DNA of 64,000 nucleotides from Torreya grandis (Eukaryota > Streptophyta > Pinopsida > Cupressales > Taxaceae): contig JARHVA010003524.1 in NCBI GenBank assembly GCA_037957365.1, positions 124,001 to 188,000 of the forward strand, written 5' to 3'. The notes below the pieces were generated by a model, which saw nothing but the letters and a program-made list of their open reading frames with translations, searched no databases and was not told the DNA's origin. The number at the start of each line of letters is the position of its first letter. Position 1 is the stretch's first letter. Made by a program: the position numbers and the translations under genes. This document shows, in pieces, positions 36,950 to 49,700 of this stretch.

Positions 36950-37954
36950 ACTAGGCATGTCATAGAACTTGTTGAGCAATTCCATGCCAATCTACACTCG
37001 CATCGTAAATTTATTAATGGGGTGGAATTTTTGCCTTTGTATGTCATTATTTTATTTGGAAAAATCCATAAATTTAACACCTTTTCCATTGAATTATTTT
37101 GATTTCACGAGACTAATCTGTGCTTGTCAAAGTAAGCATCTGGCACTAGTAATTACAAATACCTCTAAAAATTTGCTCCTGTGATGCATGCCATGACCAT
37201 TAGATTATTAATATGATGAAAAAAAGCATCTTGTGTCGCTTTACCTACAAATAAAAATTCTTGAATGAGGTTGATACATGGCATCACCTCAGGCTTGGTC
37301 ATAGCAAAATGTAATCATTATCTTTTAACTGATAACAAATCCTTGACAAATAGTCACTTCAAGGGAGAGAGGTTTCCATCTAGTGAAAATATGTCAATAT
37401 AATATATAGCATCTCATAATTATGAATAAATTACATACATGTTGTTGAAAATGGAGACATCAAAGACTATATCCATAAATTACGTTACATCCTTAATAGA
37501 ATATGGTGATGGCAATACTACTCCCCTGAATGGTTTGGATAAAGATGCCATTGCTATTATGTGTAGCGTCTATAGTCTTCTCTACATGTTTTATGAATAA
37601 TTATCCCTTCCATTAGTCATTGGTTTTACTTGTAGTACTTTCACAGGTATCTAGGGATTTTCTTGCATATGATAGTAGTCAAATTCAAGTGTAAATTTGT
37701 TAACAAGCAATGAAGAATTTAATAGTTGCATGTCACATAGATGGTTTTAGCATTAAATTCCAATTCATGCATTATAAATGCCCAATGTTCACCTATTTTT
37801 TATTTTATGCATAGTTTAAATCTCTCATTAGTTTTAGTTGGCAGATAGCATTAGCAAGTATTAGGAAGTATTTTGGCTTTATCAGCTAAGTATAATAAGT
37901 TTTTGGCATTTAGGACTCAAGTATTAGATTCCATGTTGGGATCAATATTTACAA

Positions 37955-38440
37955 AAGACCTAAACAAAAAGCATGAAGACCAAATTTCATCAGACAAAAT
38001 GCTTGAAGACCAAAATTTTTGAAGTGTATATAAAGCTTATAATCCATCAACCAAAAATTCATATGCAAAAATCTCGAAGACCGAAAATCCTTTAGATAAA
38101 ATGTCTAAATAAAAATTTTGAAGATCTAATTTCCAATAAAGATAAGTCTTTTTGGAATAATTATTTTGGATAAAATGTCCATTGCAAAAACTTTGAAGAC
38201 CAAATTCTATCAAATAAAAGTTTTGAAGACCCAAAATACCCGATGTAAAAATGTTGAATAAGTCTTTTGCATAAATCCTGATGAACAAATGTTGAATAAG
38301 CTTACGGATATAAAACTCAATAAAAAAAACTTGAAAACCAAATATGTCACACAAAATGTCCAAAAAAATGTCCAAAGACCAAAAATTTTGAATAAATTTG
38401 TTCGAATAAAGTAAGTCCCAAAAACTTGTATAGTTCAAAA
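37955..38440. repeat. GAAGACC / AAAATGTC repeat array in left giant LTR
   Basis: Degenerate units of the form TCGAAGACCAAAATTT, alternating with CAGACAAAATGTCT, recur about ten times at irregular 30-60 bp spacing. Variants at the core are mostly TCGA, TTGA and CCAA, as expected from CpG loss. The corresponding array in the other LTR is at 50890-51400. In element orientation it lies upstream of the ORFX start, in the presumed U3. Confidence 0.6.
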
Positions 38441-38783
38441 AAGTTTGAAAAAGGCATTAATAGAGTTAGTCCATAAAATACATAATACCATGATTGTTTT
38501 CTCGAAGTATAAATATTGGGGATCAACCCTTTCAATAATTTGCACAAACATAAAGAAGAAAGGTTCAACAATCAAAGACAAAATCAAAGTGGGTCCCTTT
38601 TTCTTCAAGAAGAAAAAGAAGGATATTGGGTATAACAAATGGTGACTTATAGGTGGAATACTCCTTAGTATTTGAGAACTTAGAACTTTGGTTAGTAATC
38701 TCAAATCAAACATGAACTATTCCATACAAAAAATACTAAAATCAAAAATATGAAAGAACATTCCTAAGCAGATTCACACAACA

Positions 38784-39750
38784 TACTTACCTTCTTATCC
38801 TTGGATCTGTGTGTGTTATAAGTGAAGTTCATTTAACCCATATTGTCATGAGCTTCTCAAAGGCTTGATGAAGTTGTAGGTTTTATTTTGATTTATCTTA
38901 AAGATTATTAAAATCAAGGGAAGATCAGGGATTGCTTTATTGTCATCCATGTATCCATAGTCTTTATAGAAAAACCTTGGGCTCCCTCTCTTCCTCTTCC
39001 TTCATTTTCTTGATCATGATGCGTGGTACATTGACCTTATTTCATAATGTGAACCTTTTTTTTAATTTTTTTTAGACATTATCTTGGTTTTATTGATTAC
39101 TCTTTTGAACTCATTGGTTCTTTTCTTATTTTCTCTTTCTTTTATTTTAATGGAAAGAGGAGAGATAGAACCCCAGTGACCCAATATGATCATAAAATAA
39201 ATCATCACCAGAACATCCCTACTAGCTACATCTATACCAAGAATTATCACTTACAACAAGTAGTTAATGTAATAAGTGTTCTTGATCCAATAAAATAAGA
39301 AAACTTTCTAAATTCATATGAAGTAATTGAGAGTAAATTACACATACCTAGTAAAAGTACTCAATTATGACACAATCTAGAATGATTTATGATTACATAC
39401 CTACATCTTGAAGACTTAAACTCAAAAATATACCTAATTTTTGAATATGTCTCAAGTTATTACTCTCTTTCAATTTTCCCCTTTTTCCACAAGTCTATTT
39501 AAGTGTAAAATAAGGGTTCAACTGGTTTGATTTTTTTAGTTCGGTTACACCAAAACAAAAATAATTCAGATTGTCATAAGAATCAAAGAGACAACTAATC
39601 TAGAAAGCATTAAAACTAAACTAAGAAAGCAGGGAATCTATCCTCAGAAAATAGGAAACTCAATTTTAAAAAGTAGGAAACTAATCTATAAAAGTAATAA
39701 ACTATCATAATCATACCTATACCATGTTTTTTCATCAGTTGGGGGTACCT
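38784..39750 (-). other. 3' non-coding segment of the giant element with polypurine tract
   Basis: Between the end of integrase and the 3' LTR no domain is visible. Minus-strand purine runs occur at 38786-38802 (next to the LTR, the likely polypurine tract), 38971-39005 and 39100-39140. Two small minus-strand ORFs lie here (39062-39250 and, overlapping the LTR edge, 38435-38713), both lysine-rich or hydrophobic and not recognisable. Confidence 0.45.
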
Positions 39751-40960
39751 TTAGAAAGTACAACCATGAAGTAATGCTTCAAGAACTGTCCATTGACTAG
39801 ATATGTGAGTTTGTTTCCCTATAGGTCCTTTAGATAGAATGTATTATTTCCCAGAATCTCAAAAATCTAATATGGTCTAATCCATATAGGAGCAAATTTA
39901 TCATGTTGTCCTTTATTTTCATGGGCTTTATCCCAAGAAGCACAAATATGATATCCTAAATGCCTTTACCTTTACTCTCTTATCAAACCACCTCTTGACT
40001 ATATCTTGATGTTTATTAAAGGTCTATAAGGTTTCAATCCTTGAATCCTCCATTTCTATTATGTCTAGTAGTCGAGACTTTGCTTTCTCATTTGGTTCCA
40101 TGTAATTTTACATGAACTGATAAGTTGATAGTCTCAACATGATTAGGAATATTGGCCTACATCCATACACCAATAGATAGGGTGAAGCTTTAATGGCCTT
40201 CTTGTATCTAATTTGGTCTACCCAAAACACAATATAATAAATTATGTTAGTCCCTAGGCTTATCCCTAGCTAATTTATTAATTACATTTATCAAGTTTTT
40301 ATTCATTGATTTTGCCAGTCTATTTCCCTAAGGGTAATGGTTAAAAAATGACCTAATAGTGATCTAGTTATCATGAGCCCATTAATTGAAATCTATTGAT
40401 ATGAATTTTGGTCCATTCTCACAAACTAGAGAAATAGGGATGCCAAATCTAGTTGTGATGTGTTCCTCCAAGAATCAAATCACATCTTATGCTTTGTAAT
40501 TCTTTGTGGCCACAGCTTTAGTCCATCTAGTAATATAGTCTGTGGCAATGAGTACAAATTTATGGTCTACTAAGGAATTTGGGTTAATGACACTAATGAA
40601 GTCTAAAATCCATTAGGCAAATGGCCTTCCTTTAATAATAGGTTGTAAGGGCATTATTGCATGTAGTTACCTCTTATCTAAATCTTGGCATTCATGGCAT
40701 ATTCTCACATGAACATGAGCATATTTGAAAACTGTTGGCCAGTAGTAATCCATTCTTAAGATCTTACGAGATGTGGTATTCCCAGATGGATGACTATTAC
40801 CTATCTTTTAATGCAAGTCTTCTAGAATTTCTTTAGCTTCCTTGTAGATACACTCCTAAGATATATGCCTTCATAGTTCCTTATGTAGAGAACTCCTTTC
40901 TTGATCATGTAATGAGCATTTTTGAGCCTCAAATCTCTCCCTCATGCTATGTTGAGTTCT
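39750..40960 (-). pseudogene. Integrase of the giant Ty3 element, decayed
   Basis: The minus-strand translation shows, in order, a zinc-finger remnant (MDYYWPTV...CHEC near 40700-40760), the core with ILDFISVINP and IATDYITRW (first catalytic Asp), then RFGIPISLVCENGPKFIS (second Asp replaced by Glu) and NRLAKSMNKNLINVINK (catalytic Glu replaced by Lys). The C-terminal part includes MEPNEKAKSRLLDIIE and a KRWFDKRVK motif typical of gypsy integrases. Frameshifts and at least eight stops interrupt it. Two of three catalytic positions are changed, so it would be dead even if read through. Confidence 0.8.
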
Positions 40961-41079
40961 AGGGAACAAGTACCTATAAGCAGATATTATATTATGTCAT
41001 TATACCATTCTCCTTTATATACCTGAGCTTCACATACCTCATCAACAATGATACAGGGATCAAGTTTAGTCATGAATTA

Positions 41080-41560
41080 AAAGATGCCTTGACTCTAAAT
41101 GATCTTGACAGGATTGATTACAATGTTGAATTCTTGCAGCTTAGCCTTCCACTTGCCTCTATGTTCTCCTAATTCATTCTATGATAAGGTGAGCTTAATA
41201 ATAGGATCAAGCATGATGGAAATAGTCTTATTCCTCAAAATATAGTGTCAAAATTTTTTCACTACTTTGACAAGAGAAAAGATTTGTTTATCAATCATGG
41301 ATTACTTAAGTTTTACATCTTTTATATTTGTGCTCATAAATGCAATTAGATGCTCAATCTCATCCTTATTCTATGTTATAACAATAGTAATTGTTATTCT
41401 AAAGTGAATGAGTACAAGTGAAAATCCTTTGTAAAATATGGACTAATTAGAACTAGGGCCTAAGATATTACATCTTTAATGTCTTAAAAACACTTTTGGG
41501 CCTCAGCTATCCATCTATTTTGGCATCCTACTTGAGAATTGCATTTAGGGGTCTAACAAT
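41080..41560 (-). pseudogene. Gypsy RNase H domain (after RT), decayed
   Basis: Translation gives the start of the connection domain (CFQDIKDVISQALVL type, after reading a stop as Gln), then MIDKQIFSLVKVVKKF, HYILRNKTISIMLDP and LGEHRGKWKAKLQEFNIVI, the standard gypsy RNase H order. It lies directly downstream of RT in the minus-strand sense. One frameshift and several stops are present. This is the usual Ty3 RNase H; a second one lies upstream of RT at 42890-43230. Confidence 0.75.
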
Positions 41561-41679
41561 CTCTGCAAATCTTGAGATAAACTTCCTTATGAAGTTAATC
41601 TTCATAAAGAATGATTTGATCTCCTTCTTATTATTTGGTGGTACAATCTTTAAAATTCCCTAGATTCTATCTAGATCAA

Positions 41680-42300
41680 TGATGATCTCCTCTTTGGTGA
41701 TGATGTGTCCTAAGATCTTTCCTTCAGTCACTCAAAATATACTCTTCTTTGGGTTCAGTGAGATACCAAACCTTCTACATTTATTGAATATTGACTAAAG
41801 GTGGCCTACGTGGTTGTTCTTATTCTTTAAAAACATAGTAAGATCATCCATATAAATGATTATCCATTTTCCTATTGATCCTTTGAATGCATGATCCATA
41901 GCATGATAAAATGTGGCTTCTATATTTATTAGGCCAAATAGCATACTTTTATATGCATAAGATCCCCACTTCATAGTAAATGCAGTCTTCATCTTATCCT
42001 CTAATTGTACCAATACTTAATTATAGCTTAAAAATCCATCCAAGGATGTCATTTCAGAACCACTTGCTATCTGTATCACCTCATCCAAAGAAGGTAGTGG
42101 ATAGTTTTCCTTTTTAGAAGCCTTGTTCAAGTTCTTGAAATCAACACATAATCTTATCTCATCATTATTCTTTCTAACTAGAACCAAATTGACCACCCAA
42201 ATAGAATGTATGATTGGGAAGATGATCCTTGCACTTAGTAAGTTATCCACTTCTCTTTGAATGAGAGGCTTCAGGATAGGATTCATTGGTCTTTGTCTTT
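41680..42300 (-). pseudogene. Reverse transcriptase of the giant Ty3 element
   Basis: Two open pieces in one frame (42017-42286 and 41795-42013), separated by a single stop near 42017, give a gypsy RT. It includes REVDNLLSARII at the start of fingers, IRLCVDFKNLNKASKKENYPL, then MKTAFTMKWGSYAYKSMLFGL and the catalytic IIYMDDLTMF near 41860, with both aspartates kept. Of the Ty3 RTs in the window, this is the only one with an undamaged YMDD box. Downstream it degrades into the connection and RNase H region. Confidence 0.88.
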
Positions 42301-42889
42301 GTCTAAATGACTTGTGGTTTGGTGTTAGAGGAATTGTATGACTGATGACCTAAGGGTCATAAAATTTCAAGTCTTCATAAGTCCATGTAATAACATCTCT
42401 ATATCGAGTGATTAAGTCCTTCACTCATTGCCTTTTCTCTGGGGTACAGTTGAGGCCAATGTTAACATAATGTGGGCTACGTTCATCTCTTAAATTCTCC
42501 CTTTGGAAGTCTAATTCATTGACCTTAGTTTTCCTAAGCTATTGAGCTTAAGGATCTATGTCAAATGGTATTTCTAAGGAGACCAACCTAGTTGGAATAT
42601 GATTTTCTTTAAGCTAGAGAATACCTTCTTTGTCTAACTCTTCTTGATAGAGATGATTAACTTCCTTATCATCGATGATTTGGGACTCAAATTCTTTTGA
42701 ATTAGTTATAAACTAAATGATATGTTGATCATCATCAAAGACTTTGAAATATTCTATATTTTTAGGAATAGAAGAACAAGGTACTAGTTCAATAGAGAAT
42801 CTCTTTACCTTGGATTCTTGGAGAGGCTCCAAATTAGTAACAGTAATAGCTAGTAAATTTATAGCTTGATATTGCTCTCTATGAACTCA

Positions 42890-43230
42890 TACTATGTTGA
42901 AATATTCAAATCTCTCAATTAGGGCCCATGCTTTATATTTATACCTTCTTAAATAAGATAGCTTGTATTGATATTTATTTTTGACTTGATTAACTACCAA
43001 CTCTGAGTCACCAAACACTAACACTTATTTTACATTTTTCTTGACTGCAAATTGTAATCCCAGAATTAAATATTCATATTTGGCCCTATTTTTAGTGCAA
43101 GAGAACTATAATCTATATGCTTCTAATAAATTATTTCTTTGTGGATCAATCAGTTCAATTCCTATACCTGATCCTTGCTTGGATCTGACATCATCAAAGT
43201 GTAACATCATAGCTAATTGGGACCTTATAA
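42890..43230 (-). pseudogene. Extra RNase H domain between protease and RT
   Basis: The minus strand reads MLHFDDVRSKQGSGIGIEL (catalytic Asp in FDD), then FSCTKNRAKYEYLILGLQFA (catalytic Glu in KYE) and VLVFGDSELVVNQVKNKY (catalytic Asp in GDSEL), the signature of an RNase H1/aRNH-type domain. A second, standard RNase H follows RT at 41080-41560. The order here is therefore protease, RNase H, RT, RNase H, integrase. The same order occurs in the Ty3 element at 51496-64000, whereas the Tat-like element at 20103-36949 has its extra domain after RT-RNase H. Stops interrupt the copy. Confidence 0.75.
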
Positions 43231-43602
43231 TTTTAGATTTTGTATTTGATTTTACATAGTGAAAGAGTAAATACCAAGGCTAGGAGATTCATACTTTACA
43301 TCTTCATTCTTCATATTATATTATTTGATAAGATACTTCATCTTTGGTTCTCTATCGATCTAGATTTGATTTACAATGTCTCTCCATGGTAACCAAATGT
43401 GGGAGAAGTCTGTAAAGAGATATCCATTAAGAGTTTTAAACCAATCCCTACTTAGTAACAATCTATAGCCTTTAGGTATATCTAATACAAGTATATCAAT
43501 GGTCATTTAGACTCGTGGTTTAGATGCTACCTAAATACATACATTCATCAATTCTCCAACTACTAGTACCATTATTTTATCTAGTTGTGAAACTATTCTC
43601 TT

Positions 43603-43809
43603 TTAAGGGTTTGGAGTTAGACCAAGATTTTGACATATGTAAATAGTCATAACAGTGGGTGAGGATCTAGAATCAACTAAATAGTTATGAAAATTCTTAC
43701 CAAATACTTTCATAGTTAGTAAAAAGGGTGGAACTTTTGGCTTACTTTTATATATGACATTAGTATTGGTAGCTTTTGCTTTATCTATAGATGTTTTGGT
43801 CCTTTCCAC
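43603..43809 (-). pseudogene. Retropepsin-type protease of the giant element
   Basis: A 68-codon open stretch contains PPFLLTMKVFGKNFHNYLVDS followed by RSSPTVM and ICQNLGLTP. The pattern 'ylVDSGSSaTVMP...LGL.P' is the retropepsin active-site region of Tat/Athila-type Ty3 elements. The glycine after Asp-Ser is Arg here, which would disrupt the active-site loop. It lies between the gag knuckle (about 44290) and the extra RNase H. Confidence 0.75.
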
Positions 43810-44279
43810 AAGGGTCTTCCCTATAATAAACTTATGTAGTAGATATTTTTGTTCAGTGATCTAAGCTAACTCATGAAGAGTAATATTTGCTTTGATTTTG
43901 TTCATGTTTTCAATGATAGTATATCCTCCTTTGATCTATTCCTACTTGTTCTAAGGCTAATCATTCCCTCTTGGGGGAAGTGGATTGTTGTCAAATTTAA
44001 GATTTGGTGGAATCATTGTGATATTTGGATGAATAGACATTATGAATGGCTATCTATTCCTTATATTATAGCCACCCTTATGGAACTATTGGAAAGCATG
44101 AATCTCATCATTATTATCTTCTAGTACATTGTCATCTTTGCTTAGAAAGGGATACTTGTGAGTCTCAAATAACATGGTAGTGCTTAAAGGGCCAAGATCT
44201 TGGTGGGATTATAGTAGATTATGCATCTGGTCATGTCTTACTACTTCTCTTTAAAATATTTCAAATGTTGCACAAAATT

Positions 44280-45574
44280 CAACACAATCAAGCTCACCAT
44301 GCTAAGAAGTATTATGGATTCTACACCAATTAGGTAGAGCTATCTCTACCATGTTAATCTATGGAAGTTTGTTACATTGATCCATATTTTTTGCAAGCCT
44401 ATTAAATGGTCTATTGTATCTCTGGAATCCATAATTCTGATTTCTATTTGGGGCATTAGCATTGCCCATATTTCTTTGCATACTAAGGAAGTCATTACTT
44501 AGTTGTTGAACCATCTTTTGAATAACATCTAGCTCCACCTTTATAGAATCAGTGCCTTGGAGAATAGTATCAGAAGATGTGTCTAGTTATTTATTATGTT
44601 GGTAACCATTACCTTATGCATGGTTGTTAAATAAGTTATAATTTGGTTGTATTGTCTATGTCAGAGGAAGTAGTGTGTATAACTAGTTCTGATTGAATGC
44701 AAGAATATTTTACTTCACGTGTGGTACTATATTTAACATTGGGAATCCATTGTTAATTTTAGGTGTGCCAAGAACATGGGGCTTGATCTGTCTATCAATG
44801 TTGATGTCTTATTTATATGCTAACACTAAATTGGTGGCATCAGTTGCTCTTCTTAGGAACACCGCAGTGATTGGATCTAGAGCATTCTTGTATATCTCCA
44901 ATGTTAATACTTCTTTTGGTTTATACCTTTGGGTTAAACATGTATACATATTTTAAAATCTTGCATTAAAAAGGTAGATTATCTCATTAGGCTCTATTTT
45001 CATGTTAGTAAAGTACTAATATATCAAATCAGTGTTAGTGACCTATCCAAATTATTCCATAAAATTTACTTGACATGTATCCCAAGAAGTGATGGAATTT
45101 TCCATTAGATTCAAATACCAATCATAAGTAGCATCCATTAGTGTAAAAGGGAATAATTTATATTCAACATATTCATTGATAACATTTATTAATCTTAAAG
45201 AAGCTTTAAAAGATTTGATATGTTCCTCTATTTTCCTTGCTCTTGAAGGAGATAAATATGGTAGGTACTTTTCAAGATTTATAGGTAAATCATGCACATC
45301 TCCTAGGATGGAAATAGTAGATCCAACTAACCAATGTGGTTGAGCCATTAGATGATTAATAAGGGAAGGGGTCCTTACTAGAGAAGGGGTCCTAGGTCTA
45401 TTAGGGATAGTTGGTAAAATTCTAGGTTTCCTATAATTTGACAAGAGTGAGACTGTAAAACCAACCTGGGAATTAGATCTAGTCACTCTCCTAGGTGACT
45501 CTTGTATAACTCTATGTAGAAATGAACCTATTTTATCAAAGGTACCGGCCCTCCTTCTAGCACTAGAAAGAGTA
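44280..45574 (-). pseudogene. Gag of the giant Ty3 element
   Basis: An open stretch (45052-45486) contains the retrotransposon gag core: FPFTLMDATYDWYLNLM, ITSWDTCQVNFME, and after a stop EPNEIIYLFNARF and MYTCLTQRYKPKEVLTLEIY. The frame is open upstream of its first ATG as far as the LTR edge at 45574 (SSARRRAGTFDKIGSF), so translation may begin elsewhere or a primer site may be embedded. A zinc-knuckle-like C-x2-H-x4-H-x4-C motif (CRIHNTS, then HGELDC) lies near 44290-44345. Gag would form the virus-like particle and bind RNA. Confidence 0.75.
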
Positions 45575-46710
45575 TGTTGATGAGGGTTTTAACCACACCA
45601 ATGTCATAACAAGGTATCCTTTAACATTTTAGGATCTTAATGGAGGTGAACTTCAGTCCAAGGCATGTGGTCTTAACAACGAGTTGGTGGAATAGTAGGT
45701 AGTGAATGCAGGTTCTTAACAAGGTTTTTAGATGGAGGGGTGGTATCTAAAAAAGAAATAAAAATATATATGAGTTTATGGATAGATGGTTACTAATATA
45801 GAGTGGGTAGGTCTCAAAATAAACTCAAAAAAGGAGGGAAGACTAGAGAGAAAAAGAAAGGTTATGTGGTTTCAGGAATCCTCTCTCTAGTTGGTTTTTA
45901 AGTGGATAAGTGATTTCTAAACCTATGTTTTTTGCTAACAGCTTTTGCATGCAAATATTCAAACATGGTTAAGAATTTTAGGATGAAATTGATATAGGAA
46001 TCTCATAGGCTTCAATCAAAGTTGTTCCTTTTAGATTAATTGTTGCACACCCTTAATTAGGTGATTATCGCTTAGGCTTAGAGAGGTATCTAAATCAACC
46101 ATTGCACACACATAGAAAAATATATCAAATGAAATCACCTCTACACACTTAAGAATATGAATCAATCAACTTAATTTCCAATAATCAATTTAATTTATCA
46201 ATCCTTCAATATCCATTGCACATCTAAGACTGGCATATTAATGAAGACAATAAAGAACTCATTCACAGCTTTGGCACACTAAGAGTTATTGAATCATACA
46301 ACCAAAATAAATAAGCCTAATTACACAAACATGGGAAAGAAAATACACAAACACATGAGCTGACAACTAAAATTATTTCTAATCTTGTATATTAAAAATT
46401 CTCTAACCCTTCAAAACTATGGATTACAAGTGTTTAAATAGACTTGGGGAAGGGGCCACCTCATCCTCCAAGTACATGCAAGATAGATTACATGTCATAG
46501 TTAGAACTTGAGTTATAACAATGATAAAAAAAATGTACAATTATCTTACAATTTTTAATAGTTTAAGTTAGCCTTTACAAAAATCATGTAATGTGTGTAT
46601 GTGTACAAAAATGAATTAGGCAACTTTAAAATATGGTTCAAACTATAAGAAACTATAAATATATAAAATATACAACACTAAAAAATGTTCATACAAAAAC
46701 TCTTGGCCTT

Positions 46711-49700
46711 TCAAGGCTATGTTGACATTTGAATGGCTACATGGAGTTTAGTTCATGTAGTGATTGTGGTTGATGTGTAACTAGAAATAGTAGCTTGAGT
46801 TTGCTTCTTCTTCACCTCTATCTCAAGCCAACACTTATGTGAAACATCGTGATGCTATCAAATCATCTCCATGTTCAAAAAAGGTGGTATGTGTACCTTA
46901 TCAACTTGTCCCAAGGGCTTTACATGTTCTGCCTTAGTCATCTAAAAGTTGATCTTAAATATTTCAACTTTAATGACCTTATTTCTAGCAAAACTTAACT
47001 CAACCTCTATGTCCTCCAACAAAAACCCCTATAGACTTTGTTTGAAATTGTCAATGGCCTCCTAAATGAGTTGATCAAAGTTAATCTTATTAGTCAACTT
47101 ATTTCTAGCATCTTTTACCTAAGATAATTTCAAATCATTCAAAAAATTTAGGATGAGGGTCTCATGTTCTTAGTAATTGAGTAGCAAAGCCCTAGTTGTT
47201 GTCAACCATTCCCTAGCCTCTTCCATCTTGATGACCACCAGCTTGAGTTCATTAGATGCCTTTAATGGTATCATGAGATCCAAATGGATATAATCCTTAT
47301 TAGTTGTATAAATAATTAAAATTTTCAATTTATTACCATAAAACTTCAAAGAATTAAATAATTCATAAGTTTTGGTAACATGGGGGGCTAATTCAGCCTG
47401 CATGAATTCTAATGCTTCCAAAAAAAACTAACACTTAGAAGCTACCTCTTGGACCTCAACTTCAATGTCAGCTATTATATGCATAGTCTTATGTTGCACT
47501 TTTAATTTCTCTAGTTTAACCTCTAATTCTTGTTGAGCCAACTTTATGCTTTCATGAATTGCACCATGGCATCCTTTTGTGCTTCGGCTAGAGATCTAAA
47601 ATCTTCAGTATAGGGGGATTGCCCTAATTGCCTATTATGTCTTTTGGTCAAGGAGAAGACCTCTTGCCTTTCTTCAAAAATCAATTCCCAACCAACATTA
47701 TCTTCCAACTTCCTCTTCTTCACCCTTTGAATGTTTTCGGATGGTTTGTCAAACAAGGTTATTATAGAGTGGAGCTCTGTTATTTAGAAGCTGGGTAATT
47801 ATGAGGTTTTGGTTCTTAAATCTATGGCCCATGGAGGGATTGTTAATTGGTTGAGGTTTATCTCCTTTATTGTTTTATCCATAACTTCTTCAACCTCCTC
47901 AACTATTTGGTTCTTATTTGTCATTTTGATAATTGTGTCAGGAAAATAAGGCTAGATAATCTTAGACCAATCCAAACCTCCATATTAGGGGAGTAGATGG
48001 ATTGTGACCATTTATGTCTTTGCCTTCTTACTCCTGCCTACACTTGTAACAATGGTTTCATGGGATGGAGTGGTACATGGCATGGGGAGAGTGATTTGGG
48101 TGGATTAGACATGGAACTGGGGAGTAGCCATCATTATTTCCACATTCCTAGATGTCATTTTCATCTTCAATGATATGATAGTGGTAGTGTTAGAAGGAAT
48201 ACTAGAAGTAGACATAATGGAGGTGGATGGCATTGGGGTTGAAAATGGATCAATAGTGGTAGAAAATATACCAGCAGTGGAAGCATCCTTCTCAACCTTT
48301 GGGGTGAGTAAGGGGAAATGCAAGAAAGAGGAGTTGAATGGATAATCATAGGTGTAATTAACAACTTCCACCTTAGGATTTTTTAAAATAGATGATATTG
48401 ACATAGAACTCAAAATGGGATTAAAAGAAGAGAGTAGGGAAGTCATCTCTAAAACCTGAATACCTATGGGGTCCTCCATAGTTGATGTTTTTGCCTTGTC
48501 ACCCTTGAGGCTTAGAGCCTTAACTACTTCTAATTTTACCTCTTCATCAATATCTTCTTCTTCTTCCTCCACTTCTACTTGTTGGGGCATGGTAAGCAAA
48601 CTTTGAGGTTGCTATATTATAGGATTGCCCATGGGGGGAGTCATAGGCTTCCTCTTATAAAATATGGTAGTCTTTGGCTATGAGGAGGAGACTTGTTAAA
48701 TTGAGGTAGTTTCTTCATCTATGTCTACCTCTGAAGATGTAGAATCTTGTACCTGGGGGGTAGTTGTAGGTATTTGAATTGCACTAGTAACTGGTTATTT
48801 TAGTCCTTACTCTTCCTCATCAGAAGAATCTAGATTGATGGGGTCTCTTAAAGCTCCTCTGGAGTCAAGGTAACTCACCCCTAGTTCCTTCTTAATATCC
48901 TTCATCTTGAAAGGAAGCTCTTGTGATGGGCCTCCTTGCTCCTTAGACTACTTTATGGCTTGGCCTTTCCAAAAGTTTAAGTGTTTTCACACTACAAAGA
49001 GTGGCATTTTTCTATGTAATTCCTTCACAGTGATTGAAGGTTCACGTTGGATTACCTTTAAGTGATCCTCCTTTAAACTAGAAACCCTTTCCCCTTCCAA
49101 TACCTCCTCATCATTCTATGCATTGATGAATATAAAATCATAATCATATTAGATGTGATGGTAACAGATGCCAAGGCCCTGAATATTGTTTTGGATGGCA
49201 CCATGAGGATCCTAGTCCCTATGTGGGACTATGGGCAAATGGTAACTCTTCCTTTTGTTGCCCATGTCTCTAAAGTGTTTCCTCATTATGAAAAACATTC
49301 TGCCAATAACCACATGGTGGCCAAAGAATGTGCTCTTCTTATTTTTGGTCAAATCCTCCTCTATGCTCCACTATAACTAGAAAGTAATTTCTTGCTCAAC
49401 CAATTTGTTAGGTACATATTTTAGAAGACATATGGGATGGACCTTGTTCCCATTGATCATGATAATAGTGTAATCTAGATATAGAAAATAATCAACCCTT
49501 GAAGATAGCATCTTCATAATGATTGCTCAGACCCTAGGCATTGAAGAACTATGTATTGCTTACCAAATTTGAGGATAAACATCCTCAACAATCCTTACCA
49601 TATTCTTAATATAATCATAAATATGTAGGAACTAGAAATGATCACAAATTTGATTCTTGATATAGTCGATGCTTGGGCTCCATATCTCATCGAGGACTTT

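Larger units (their letters stand above)
4146..37551 (-). pseudogene. ORFX in the left LTR, split by two nested elements
   Basis: Segments 36955-37551, 18153-20102 and 4146-5374 (about 3776 bp joined) correspond to ORFX of the right LTR, with the same start context (ATG at 37551-37549) and a stop at 4146-4148. Open pieces include 18308-18685 and 4581-4784, which align with 48105-48599 and 47170-47421 on the other side. This copy keeps the base whose loss shifts the frame at 47567 in the other, but has its own frameshift near 37020. About a dozen stops are at the same codon in both copies. Function unknown; see the right-LTR copy for the layout. Confidence 0.5.
3017..38783 (-). repeat. 3' LTR of the giant Ty3 element, split by two insertions
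   Basis: The LTR consists of 3017-5374, 18153-20102 and 36955-38783, joined across the two nested elements and their duplicated target sites (about 6137 bp). It matches 45575-51495 block by block: 3017-5374 with 45575-47940, 18153-20102 with 47945-49900, and 36955-38520 with 49905-51490. Sampled stretches differ by about 15-20%. It contains the ORFX reading frame (4146-37551 in spliced order) and an array of GAAGACC motifs. Only this copy shows the segment 38523-38783, because the other copy is interrupted there. Confidence 0.75.

Noticed and set aside
38508..38515. Plus-strand TATAAATA as the promoter of the giant element
   Set aside because: The gag-pol lies on the minus strand, so this box points the wrong way. 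It may be an antisense or chance box.
38445..38645. Lys-rich 66-codon ORF at the end of the left giant LTR
   Set aside because: Low-complexity AAG/AAA run with no conserved partner; the other LTR is interrupted at this place.
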